Source of the DNA: Sthenelais limicola
Lineage: Eukaryota > Annelida > Polychaeta > Phyllodocida > Sigalionidae
Direction: 5' to 3'
Assembly: GCA_942159475.1 (NCBI GenBank)
Contig: OW804094.1
Span: forward strand, 58,214,966 to 58,278,965
Length of the DNA: 64,000 bases
Made by a program: the position numbers and the translations under genes. Position 1 is the stretch's first letter. Every line of letters starts with the position of its first letter. The notes under the pieces are model-generated. The model did not search any database and had not been told where the DNA came from. It was given only the letters and a program-made list of their open reading frames with translations. Shown here piece by piece: positions 54,027 to 64,000 of this stretch.

Positions 54027-54858
54027 ACAAAATTTTTGTCAGATATATTATGGAGACAACAAATTAACGGCTTCAATAGCACTATATATATATATATTAG
54101 CCAACACAGATCACTCCATATATAACATTGTATACAGGGTCATCCTGGAGACTTGGTAAAATCGGGGAAGTTCAAAGTTCCAGACAAAATATACTCAACC
54201 AATTGTGGACTAATTGTGGATTAATAGATTTTATTGCCATAGTGAGGGGATAGAAACTTCTACAACTCTCCACAAACTACAGCAACCCCAGCTACCCCGT
54301 TTGAATTGAGTCTTCCCCATAACCCTGACACAGTGGTACTAAGTACATGGGGGGCTGTTCATAGCTATATTTATGTATGGACTGTTGTATTATGGGCTCC
54401 CGTTTTATGGGCTTGCCTTCACCGCACCTGGAAATGTTTTGTTACTTGCCTACTTAATAACAACATGCACTGTGAGAAAGTCCCACCTCCATGTACTCCT
54501 GATTAATTCGACCAATTAAGCCTCTCCCAGCGCCGAAAACGGCCTACCACAATGATCATGACTTTGTATGGAAGCCACCAGGTTCACTTTTCTATGTTTA
54601 ACTGCACGAATGTAGCCAGGCCACTCTAGGCATTGTCATATCGTGCAGTGGCGATCGTAGCAAATATCGCCAATATCATGGTCTGGCTATATGGCTTGAG
54701 TCAAAGGAGTAAACACGAAAGAACATGATGTACATTTACCAAAGTCTGGTTTAATCTTCTATATATTTTACCATTTCGATTTCCGTGAATATCCAACAAT
54801 GTCGAACTTTTAAAAACAAATCTTATTCAGATATAGTATGGAGGCAACAAATTAACGG
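54027..54858. repeat. Pair of ~45-bp direct repeats, 790 bp apart
   Basis: CAGATATATTATGGAGACAA (54027-54070 region) and CAGATATAGTATGGAGGCAA (54815-54858) share the following CAAATTAACGG and an AT-rich left part. Between them is non-coding DNA with a (TA)n run. Could be short terminal repeats or a segmental duplication remnant. Confidence 0.5.
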
Positions 54859-56165
54859 CAAAAAGGTAAGAAATTATCTGGTTGTCGTGTCTGGTGTACT
54901 ACTGGCCACTATTCTGTTTCATTCATATTATTGGAATTATTGTGTCATTAAATACTAAGATAATGTTGCGGGGTCGTAAAACAACAAATTATAAAGTAGT
55001 GGATGCTTCACTTAAACTTCTCCATTGATATTTTACCTACCTACTTTAATTGATCTTATTATTGATTTCTTCATAACATGGAAAGAAGAAATGCCGAAAG
55101 CCATCTTATCATGAAATATGCAAGGAATCGACAGATTCCAGAAATCAGTGAATGACTACTGATTTTGTTATGTAAGTATTTTGAAATTATGATAAATATG
55201 TTACTATTTCATTCCCCGGCATCTATGTAGGCTGGGATGAGACCATGGAAGAGGTGGAATGTTTCGTGTTGTGAAAGGTAGAAAATGCCGAAACTATTCG
55301 TTGCTGATTCCCCCGTACTTCCTTGAATACATGTATCACAAGTAACGAGGCGAGGGATTCAGATCAGGCTTTCACGCTATAAGAGAAAGGGGGGCATTAA
55401 TGTCCTCACAAGTTCTTGACACGAAGGTCTGTATTTGACATCAACATATGGATACGTCCAGTTTCATCACTATTTTCGAAATAGCTGAAGGACCATATGC
55501 AATGACATCCCATACCTCATTTCAATTAATCTAAAGTACTATCAAATGCATGGGCTCTATTTCATGAATCATCTACAAGATAGAATTGTGTTACTGCAGC
55601 AACAGGTAATTGGTATGCCAGCTCCTCTATATCCTATACGTAATGAAAGCCAGTCATATGTTTGGCTTTTGGCGTAAGCCAAGTAAAAGGAGCCTATTAT
55701 CAAAGACATCCCGAATATGTATCTCGAATAGGCTATGTTCAGGGGAAAGAAAGACAATACTTGAATACTCGGTTTATTGATGTACAACATTTTAACATTG
55801 ATAAAGCCATGGGGATTTCCATTAAAGCAAACTGGAAAGAAAGGCAAAAAGCATGGTGGCTTTGCAAAGGAGGCATTTTGATTCGCGAACAAATAATATG
55901 GCGAATGAATTTTGTCCCGTTCGCAGATGATTAACGACGAAATAAACGCAATGTTTTGTGACCCATGTTCCATTCAGAAACAGCTGCTGAGGCCGACCGA
56001 GCCGGTAGGATTGAATCCTCGATCGATAAAGCGTCTTCAAGCAATGCTACCAAACGGTAATGGTAGTATTTACAGATCACAGGGTGCTAGGGGGAATATT
56101 TAAACAGCCTCATCGGGTAAGCTATCGCTTATCATGTTGTCTTGACGTCAACGTCTGCCACAGGT
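54859..56165. other. Intergenic sequence, no gene supported
   Basis: A 90-codon + strand ORF at 55662-55934 has no recognisable motif and no splice signals. I leave it uncalled. Confidence 0.4.
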
Positions 56166-56304
56166 GGTTGCTATGACAACCGCCCTCTGAGATGTCATCC
56201 CCTAGGTGTGATTTGCCTGTCATTGTTAAAGCCAACCCACATACTCTGGCCTTGGAACAGTATTTTAGTACCATTCCTCCAAATCTACGGGTAGCCATGG
56301 CAAT
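56166..56304. promoter_or_regulatory. Two X-box-like (RFX) inverted-repeat sites
   Basis: GGTTGCTATGACAACC (56166-56181) and GTAGCCATGGCAAT (56291-56304) both resemble the RFX X-box form GTNRCC-N2-RGYAAC, each with one or two departures. They lie 110 bp apart in a GC-richer patch. No nearby start is identified, so a regulatory role is only a possibility. Confidence 0.25.
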
Positions 56305-58389
56305 CTCGGGTGGCCAATTTGCTTTGCAATGCATCACGATTCCACGATTCCACAATGATCAGATTTAGATAAGTCTCTCAAAAATACCAGACAGGAGGGG
56401 AAGGTTTTAAAATCCTGAATTGAGAAATTCTATGCTGTCATTTAGCCGGTTCAGGGAGGATCATTGGGAACCAGGTAGCACTGAGTGTATTGTTAACACT
56501 AGTAGAGGGTGCATAAATGGGCCCTTCAACACTTCCAGGGCATTGGCATGGAGACGAAAAGGATGTTTATCTAGCTTTCAGTCCCCTTTTCTGTAATAGA
56601 CAAAACAATTTCAGAGCGCTTCCTGGAACAGGTTGATGTGGCAGTGAAGTAAACAGCAAAAGGCACACAAACAGCAGCACATTGGCACTACAATTGATTA
56701 AACTAGTTTATTTGGTGTTTGCCTGGGTCGTTTGATCTGGTGCTCGCCACGATGTAAATATGCATGGTACCCCGGTCAGTCAAAGGGTTGCAATCTTTTA
56801 CCTTAAAATCATCTAAATAAGGACTAAAAGCATCGTTGCTGGCAATTGATGTATTTCATCAGGAGAATTAACCACGTTCAAACTGTCAAATTTCTATGTA
56901 TTTCCAACATAGGCATATGCCTTAATATTAAACAAGTAGCTGATTTGCAATTGGGTCTTGGGGAGATATAATTATTTACCAAATGACATGTCAGGTATAG
57001 GTGCCAACAATCCTTGAACACAAAGCTAAGCCACCAAAACCATGGACGGTTTACGTCAATATTTCCTCGAGCTCAGGCGCTCCTGTCAATGTGTCATGTA
57101 GCACATAAGTGATGTTTCCGGTCGCATATTTCCGTTTCCTTGGCTTACCAAAGGAGGTCCTTCATAACAAACCGATTTTGACCTGTCACATACTAGCTGT
57201 CATACGGGACGTGACAACGTCTCCTGATTTGCTCTAGAGATCGTAAAATCTTGTGAGGCAAAGTCGGGACGCAGGAGGTTGCGCAAGGTCACTGGGAAAT
57301 ACTGTCTATCAGGAGCATTTAAGACAGGAAATGACGAGGTGACCGTTGTGCGTACACATTAGATGTGAGGCGTCTCATGGTCGACAGTTCTCATTTCCGG
57401 ATAGACCTAGTTGTACAGCTTCGCGGAAACGATGCCACTTTATATACGAATAAATGGCACGGGAGCCAAAGGGTCTCTCTTCTCATCACGTACGTGCACT
57501 GGTATTTCTATGTATATATACATATTCATTAACAGCTGGGAGGCTGCTGCGTTTTACATGTCAAAGAAATCAAACTTCAAAGCCTTTCCTGGATTGAAAG
57601 AATGCTCTGAATGAGGCGAGTGAATCAAATTGATGCGTACCATAAGTATAACACAGCAGGCCCTGCGGATGTAGATGACGTATGTGCAATATTTGTCCTT
57701 TGTTGTTCTAAGATACAGAGGACTGTACAAAAAACTAGATTGGTGGTGTTTGGAGCAGATTTAGTTCTTTAGATAGGCAACCTACTTAGCTTTCAAAAAG
57801 CTTCTATATGCCTCCAAATAATTATTAAATGTATTGTGTCTACTTATATTACAGACACTTTTCCTAGACTATGGATGCATTCTACCGACTTTAGTTAGCA
57901 TTACAAATTATCAAGTAATTTTAGAGTATCACATGAGAAAAAGTCCTTTTAAAGTTTCATCAATATCAATAGAATTGTATGAAGTATCGGCAAAATGAAG
58001 AAGCTGGGGAAGTAACTAATTATTATGGAAGGTTTCCCCAACATATATTATAGTTTAAGTATTTGGTTACCGATATGAATAATAAGCTGGAGATACTTAT
58101 GTAATGTTTCAGAATAATCTGAGAAGTGATTCTTTATTACGAAACATGGGTTTATATATTTGGCAATGCCAGGTGTGTCCTATGGGGTAACCAATAGCAG
58201 TAAGGGAATACATTAGCCAATGATAAACATCAATACAAATGTAATATATACAATGCATATCCAATCGGATCTCGGTGTATTAAGGTCACGTGGAAACATA
58301 GAGAACACAGAGGGCAGGTGGTCATGTAACCAGTCTGTTAATTAATACAATTATGTAATAGCTAGACAGTTTGGCTGATGCTGTGGGAC
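56305..58389. other. Intergenic sequence, nothing recognised
   Basis: Includes a moderately GC-rich stretch at 57000-57500 without a convincing ORF or repeat. Confidence 0.4.
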
Positions 58390-58560
58390 TTTTTTTTAAA
58401 GATTTTATTTATCCAGCATCTCAAGACATGGTTCACAATGAAAACAGTCGAGAGCAACCTCTGTAACACAAGTAAATTTGTGGCATTCTACCTGCTGCTG
58501 CAGTCTACAGTTTAACAGATAAAAACACATACAATAAGTAATCAGACATATGACAATACG
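58390..58560 (-). repeat. Possible retroposon 3' end on the minus strand
   Basis: On the minus strand GGATAAATAAAATCTTTAAA runs into an A-rich end at 58391. The 100 or so bases before it read like a LINE 3'UTR. Weak call. Confidence 0.35.
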
Positions 58561-59351
58561 GGTTACCAACAATTAGTGAGTATAATACAGTTAGTGATGA
58601 ATTAACGAATAGCTTGTCCAGTTGTACTACTGGGTAAGGGAATTGTGCAGTTTTTTCCCCAGCCGACATTGTACTACGTCGGGGTAGTATTAGCTAGTTT
58701 ACAATTGCATATGGGACGGGACTGCCAAGTGTACTGTTGTCGTAGGTATATAAGTAGCATAACGTAAATCCGACGATGTACTGTATAGGCCATATATGGC
58801 AAAATTTAAATAAGCACTCAAATAGAATCACCAGGAACCATCACCAAATACTTGCACATCATATTCCATACATGTCATATGTGATGTGTTTCAGGAAAAT
58901 GAGTCAAAAGTCGCCAATGATAGATTTTGAGATACCATGGTGGTAACATAAGAATAAGGAAACAATCTACCCATTGAGTCAATGCCTTGATGGCAGTCCA
59001 TATTTTACTGATGGTTAATTAAATTTCATATTTTTTTTAATAAATATTTAATACATTTTAATATACTGTCTTGAAATTTGGTAAATGAATTCTTGCTACA
59101 GACATTGTTATGTGAATAGAACACGTTAAAAAATATCCATTTTATTCTTATTGCACTTTTACTCACAGAATTTACTTATTAGATAAATCTGCATTTTCCG
59201 TGATTTCATGTCTTGTTTTTTAGTCTTTGATGAACAAACCAATTATAATTTTATCAATGTTGAGCCTATGTGTCTAGACATGAAATTGATATCTCTAAAC
59301 GTCGCAGTAATAACAACATCTTTAACCCTTCCCATATTCTCAGGTTTAGTT
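58561..59351. other. Intergenic sequence, nothing recognised
   Basis: AT-rich, no supported ORF or repeat. Confidence 0.4.
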
Positions 59352-59530
59352 TGTGGGTGGATTCTTATGCAAGGGATGAATTATTCTAGTCTATGGATGA
59401 TTTGATAAAAACTAATTAAAGCAGAATTTATATTTTTTATTCTCTCCTTCCCTCTCCTCCCCTCTCTCTTCTCTCCCTCTCTTAATACCCGGCCTCTATC
59501 TCTCTTCCTTGTATAAGAATCCACCCACTC
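59352..59530. repeat. Inverted repeat, ~23-bp arms
   Basis: TGTGGGTGGATTCTTATGCA (from 59352) is complemented by CCTTGTATAAGAATCCACCC (to about 59530) with one or two mismatches. The loop holds a C/T-rich tract at 59440-59485. Possibly a small MITE. Confidence 0.6.
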
Positions 59531-60626
59531 ACATCACTAATACAAAGCCTTAATATCTTTCCTCATAGTTGTCACACATTGATAAAATAAAGATAAGAAT
59601 AGTTCTTATGGCTAAGAGGATACTTCCAAAAATGATTTAGTTAGTATATTTCACAATCTAAAAAAAAGTTTAAAGATGAGTGGACCACCTGCTGATTGAT
59701 ACTGACACCACTTGCATTCGGGGATTAATTGATACATGTTTGTGTTAGGGATTAGGGTGGAGGAAAGCTTCCCCCTGCTGATAGTTCTCTCCGGACAAAC
59801 CCTAGACTGGCTAGATTATTATTATACTGATATTGATTTTGATGTTGAGTCTGAGGAAGTGTTAGGCTATTTAGGATTGATTTTCTCATTGTCAATGACA
59901 CCACCCTACCCCGCCCTCCTCTTCGAAGGGATTGTCACATTCGCAAACTGACGAGCCGGGGACTAGGCTTACTAAAGGGCCACAGAAGCGGGGGTTGTCA
60001 GGTGTTTTGCTTGACGAGGTCTGCAGGCGATCTTATGGAACCCCATAAGATGCCTGCATGCATACATTTAGATTTTAGCAGAAGAATCTATAGGCCCATT
60101 TCGTTAGCTTTTAAATGTAATAATCCTGGAGTTTTTACCTCCAATATGAGAACAACATTTCGTAGTTGTTTTTCTGCTGGAAGATGGGTTTTTCCCCGCT
60201 ATGACATCATTGCTATTTCGCCATGCATTATTTCTTCAGACAAAACATTGAGGAAACTGAATATGGTTCCCATTTCTTGGTAAGAAAGTAGAATATCGGT
60301 ATGTATTTATATGAAAACAGGTGGATATGTGAAGGATCTGCATAGGTATTGGGTTAAGACTGAAAAGCCCTGGGGCGACAGATAGGATTCTAAATAGGTT
60401 GGCTGCGCCTTCTTCAAAGGCAGTTTCATCACTCCTTGTCCAGAGGTATGTGGCACCAGAGTATCGTCACAATTTGATGGGAATGAGGGGAAGGCTATTT
60501 ACTTTCATAAATATGGATTGTTTTTGTAGGTTGACATTGCCCACCATCCCGCCCACCATCCTCCAAGCTGTCCCTCCCTCCTCCTGTGGCCAGTCGCATT
60601 AAAATTGTTTCATTTTAATGTTAAAT

Positions 60627-60670
60627 CCATGTGCAAACCATTGCCAATGTAGGCAATGGTATTGCACATT
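60627..60670. repeat. 44-nt hairpin
   Basis: CCATGTGCAAACCATTGCC and GGCAATGGTATTGCACAT pair with one bulge around a 6-nt loop. A pre-miRNA-like size is possible, but the stem is short. Confidence 0.6.
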
Positions 60671-61109
60671 ATATGCTCTATGGTGGTGCTACTGGTGTGC
60701 CACCAGAAAGAGTGAGAAACCATTACTCTGAGTTCCCCCAAACTTACACGAGTACAGCTGAGTGTGTTGCAATGTACGAGAGTGATCAAGCTTGAAGAAT
60801 ACATAGAGAGATATGGAGTACTGTGTGCGGTCTCGTGTGCAGTTATTGTACTAGTAAGACCTTAAAAACCTTGGTGAAATCTCATTCATACAGTCTAATA
60901 GAGGTATATAGGTAGGTCTAATAAGGTAGGTCTTGAGGCCGGGGAAATGGGAAATAGGGCATTATTTGAAAATCTCAGCGGATCCTGACTAATAGGCTTC
61001 ACCCTGTCGGGATGGGGGCGGAGCTACGAGCATGGGTTGTTATTCATGCATAATTAATTATGCCACTGACGCCTCCTCGTCTAGGGGAATGCCTTGAAGT
61101 GGGCTAGGG

Positions 61110-61200
61110 GTTTTACCTTGGATCTGAGGATATCAGGCTCTTCCTTGAGAGTTTTAGGCAGGGCATTCCATCTGGAGCCACCTGAGTGTTAATCTATCAA
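61110..61200 (-). pseudogene. LINE RT C-terminal remnant
   Basis: On the minus strand reads SGGSRWNALPKTLKEEPDIL, similar to the WNSLP...F end of CR1/Jockey RTs. Very short, so uncertain. Confidence 0.35.
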
Positions 61201-61529
61201 TCTATTATGATAACATATGCAGACCTGGTAACATGTGAAACCTTGATGATTATAATGTCTGGTACTTATACTTTTAACGGTTATTTCTTGGAGGAAATAC
61301 ATAAATGTTTAGTACATGAATTAAATTTGTAATTGATTACGTCATGTTGCGTAATCTTATATAATCATATTCAGACATTTAATTATGGAATTATGAGTAT
61401 GACAATTTGTAGGCCCTATGACCTATGAATGTATTTATGTAATATCGTGAAAATGTGTACGTACACTGAACAACATTGTAGTTATTATTTACCAACAATA
61501 TTATTATTATTATTATTTACCAGCAATAC

Positions 61530-62195
61530 CCAGGTAACAAAATGACGTGGATTCTTCATCAAATCAACGTTTGGAATTAATCAAAATAACATTAGTATTG
61601 ATGGTTTTTTTGACGTGAAATGCCGTGGACTCAATTAAACGTTATACAAACGTTTTTCTTAACGTTTTTTAAAGATGTTAAAACAAGGTTATTTCAACGT
61701 TTGTAATCTAGTATTTTAAGACTGACGTGAAACCCACGTTAAGATATCACAAGGATTTGATGTAAATTCTTCATCAAATCAACGTTTGATCTCTATCAAA
61801 ATAACATTCATATTGATGGTCATTTTGATGTAAAATGAATGGCCACACGAAAACGTTATAAAAACGTTTTCATCTTTGTGATCTAGGGTTCAAAATGTAC
61901 GTAAAATCCACGTTAAGCAAACCTTTCAATAAACGTTTCCCAGGTAACGAATTTTCCTTAAAACCACGTTATAAAAACGTTCAGAGTCTATCAAAATAAC
62001 GTTTGGAATAATCATTAAAATAACATTAAATAGTCTGCTTTTCAGAACGGTATTTCTATTGATGAATAAACGTTCTATCTACATTGAATTGGTGTTAAAT
62101 TAAAAGAAATATCTACGTTTATTTTGTATTTTTACTTTAGACCATAAATTAACGTTAAAGCAAAGGACATATAAACGTTTTATTATTGTTGGGGT
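61530..62195. repeat. AACGTT-rich ~210-bp imperfect tandem repeat
   Basis: ATTCTTCATCAAATCAACGT followed by ATCAAAATAACATT and ATTGATGGT occurs at about 61551 and again at 61767. AACGTTATAAAAACGTT-like phrases recur throughout, and CCCAGGTAAC appears at 61529 and 61939. Non-coding. Confidence 0.8.
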
Positions 62196-62351
62196 AACAT
62201 CATTTTTCATCAAATTTCATCCAACATGGTATGGATATTTTCCGTCCTCAAGGCCTTTGTTATCCATATGGCTGCCTGGATCTGAGCAACTGGACAGGGT
62301 CATTCTTTTTGAACGTTTGTACACCACCTATAATATAGAATGTTATAATAT

Positions 62352-63225
62352 ATGTTAAAATCAGTTACTCTCCCTGTCTGTCTCTCTCCCTGTCTGTCTC
62401 TCACATGTCTCACTCTCCCTGTCTGTCTCTCACATCTCTCACTCTCCCTGTCTGTCTCTCACATGTCTCTCTCCCTGTCTGTCTCTCACATGTCTCTCTC
62501 CCTGTCTGTCTCTCACATGTCACTCTCCCTGTCTGTCTCTCACATGTCTCTCTCCCTGTCTGTCTCTCACATGTCTCTCTCCCTGTCTGTCTCTCACATC
62601 TCTCACTCTCCCTGTCTGTCTCTCACATGTCACCCTCTCCCTGTCTGTCACTTGTCTCACTCTCCCTGTCTGTCTCTCACATGATTCACTCTCCCTGTCT
62701 GTCTCTCACTGTCTGTCTCTCACATGTCTCACTCTCCCTGTCTGTCTCTCACATGATTCACTCTCCCTGTCTGTCTCTCACATGTCTCACTCTCCCTGTC
62801 TGTCTCTCACATGACTCACTCTCCCTGTCTCTCTCTCACATGTCTCACTCTCCCTGTCTCTCTCTCACATGTCTCACTCTTCCTGTCTGTCTCTCACATG
62901 TCTCTCTCCCTGTCTGTCTCTCTCCCTGTCTGTCTCTCACATGTCTCACTCTCCCTGTCTGTCTCTCACATGTCTCACTCTCCCTGTCTGTCTTTCACAT
63001 GTCTCTCTCCCTGTCTGTCTCTCACATGTCTCACTCTCCTTGTCTGTCTCTCACATGACTCACTCTCCCTGTCTGTCTCTCACATGTCTCACTCTCCCTG
63101 TCTGTCTCTCACATGTCTCTCTCCCTGTCTGTCTCTCACATGTCTCTCTCCCTGTCTGTCTCTCACATGTCTCACTCTCCCAGCCTGTCTCTCAAATGTC
63201 ACTCTCCTTGTCTGTCTCTCACATG
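62352..63225. repeat. Pyrimidine-rich minisatellite (~25-29 bp unit)
   Basis: Units of CTCTCCCTGTCTGTCTCTCA plus CATGTCTCA, about 30 copies with 3-4 bp length variants. All three + frames stay open because the repeat contains no stops; the predicted peptides are artefacts. Confidence 0.95.
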
Positions 63226-63895
63226 TGAGAAACAGGTAGGGAGAGAAATGTGAGGAGGAAAGAGACACAAGTGAGAGAAGAGAGGGAAGAGAGACAGATT
63301 ATAGAAGGGGAACAGGACGAGACCAAAGAGAAAGAGGGTAGGAGAGATAGTTAGGGAGAGACAGGCAGGGAGAGAGACAGGTGAAAGCAGAGGAACAGGT
63401 GAGGGAGTGGGGAAGAGACACAAGTGAGAGAAGGGAGAGGGATAGTGGGAGAAAGAGAGACTTGTGAGAGAATAGAGGGCAGAGATACAGCTAGGAGTCG
63501 GGAGTAAGAGGGACAGGACAAAGGGAGGGAGGGAGACTGAGGGGTGGAGAGAGGCAGACAAAGAGAGGGGAAAAATAAGAAAGAGGGGGGGGGGGGGAGA
63601 TGATGGAGGAAAAAGAAAGAGAGACTGAAACAAAGGATGGGAGTGAGGTAAAGCCAGAGACAGTAAGATTGATGGAGTTAAATGGAGTGAGAGAAAGAGA
63701 GTGAGAGGGAAGAGATTTAGATAGAGGGGAGAGAGAAGAGTGTGAAATTGAGAGGGAGGGAATGAGAAGGAGGGAGAAAGTGAGAGGGGAAGAGCTGGAG
63801 GGGGAGAGAGGAAAAGTGAGACAATGAGAGTAAGAGAAAGAGCAGGAGAAAGAAAGAGGGATGAGAGAAGGCTGGGAGAGAGGTTAGTAGGCAAA
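63226..63895. repeat. Purine-rich (GA) tract
   Basis: About 670 bases of GAGAG-type sequence, including a G run at about 63586-63598. It begins exactly where the pyrimidine minisatellite ends, with CACATGTGAGA as the turning point. The open minus-strand frame across it is a composition effect. Confidence 0.95.
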
Positions 63896-64000
63896 GAACA
63901 AAGATTTACAATTAATTACACGATATAAAGTACCATACTTTAATTGAATTCATGAACTTCACATACTATAACTTTTGAGGTATTAAAATTAAAGCAATAC
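63896..64000. other. AT-rich end of window
   Basis: No feature recognised. Confidence 0.5.

Noticed and set aside
55662..55934. 90-codon ORF and the overlapping minus-strand ORFs up to 56355
   Set aside because: No motif, no splice signals, and overlapping frames on both strands; probably chance.
62405..63239. Long overlapping + strand ORFs rich in LSVSHMSLS
   Set aside because: They are readings of a stop-free pyrimidine minisatellite in all three frames; not genes.
63199..63894. 231-codon minus-strand ORF rich in Leu/Ser/Pro
   Set aside because: Composition artefact of the purine-rich tract; no start context or domain.
1..64000. tRNA or rRNA genes
   Set aside because: I looked for the conserved tRNA B-box (GGTTCGANTCC) and rRNA cores by eye and saw no convincing match; a covariance-model scan would settle it.

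Overview
The window looks like a repeat-rich, gene-poor piece of an invertebrate animal genome. The base composition is AT-rich. Host coding sequence is split by GT-AG introns, and the rest is dominated by metazoan mobile elements: a Ty3/Gypsy-type LTR element, CR1/Jockey-like and L1/Tx1-like LINEs, a Crypton tyrosine recombinase, and fold-back and TIR elements. A marine lophotrochozoan, perhaps a mollusc, would fit, but the phylum is an inference. Nothing looks bacterial: no operons, rRNA or CRISPR.

Host genes (1-24.6 kb, + strand). A 368-codon open exon at 826-1932 encodes a basic, proline/serine-rich protein of unknown function. A second gene can be followed through seven exons from 6223 to 24560. 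It gives a 441-residue coiled-coil protein and includes a 9-nt microexon and two 63-nt exons of exactly three heptads each. Its first intron (6450-17765) is almost wholly filled by one LTR retrotransposon, 6794-17647, inserted in antisense. That element has ~446-bp LTRs, a polypurine tract, a primer-binding-like site and a 4-bp TAAG target duplication. Its interior is a scrambled set of decayed gag-like, Gypsy RT and Gypsy integrase pieces, plus a 455-bp MITE with perfect 36-bp inverted ends. A 5'-truncated LINE with a 15-bp target duplication sits in the intron before exon 6.

Crypton neighbourhood (25.8-33.8 kb). A three-exon Crypton tyrosine recombinase (minus strand, 31448 to 28451) has one frameshift near its end. 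It is surrounded by several recurring repeat families and by inverted-repeat elements, and a T-rich minisatellite with a GACCAACT core lies on both sides.

NADAR retroelement (about 34.1-41.1 kb, minus strand). In transcription order it carries a coiled-coil/RRM-like ORF, a NADAR-domain ORF (ADP-ribose-on-guanine glycosidase family), an SGNH-hydrolase-like ORF, a 55-codon ORF with a hydrophobic N-terminus, then an endonuclease and a reverse transcriptase. The first three ORFs are open and closely packed. The endonuclease-RT part is broken by two slippage-type lesions, one inside RT motif A. A NADAR enzyme carried by a LINE-like element is the most interesting thing in the window.

Right part (41.4-64 kb). 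A 2.04-kb element with 24-bp perfect inverted ends carries minisatellites built from its own end motif. Beyond it there is no host gene I can support: only truncated LINE tails, hairpins, a tandem duplication, an AACGTT-rich repeat block, and a long pyrimidine minisatellite that flips to a purine tract on the same strand.
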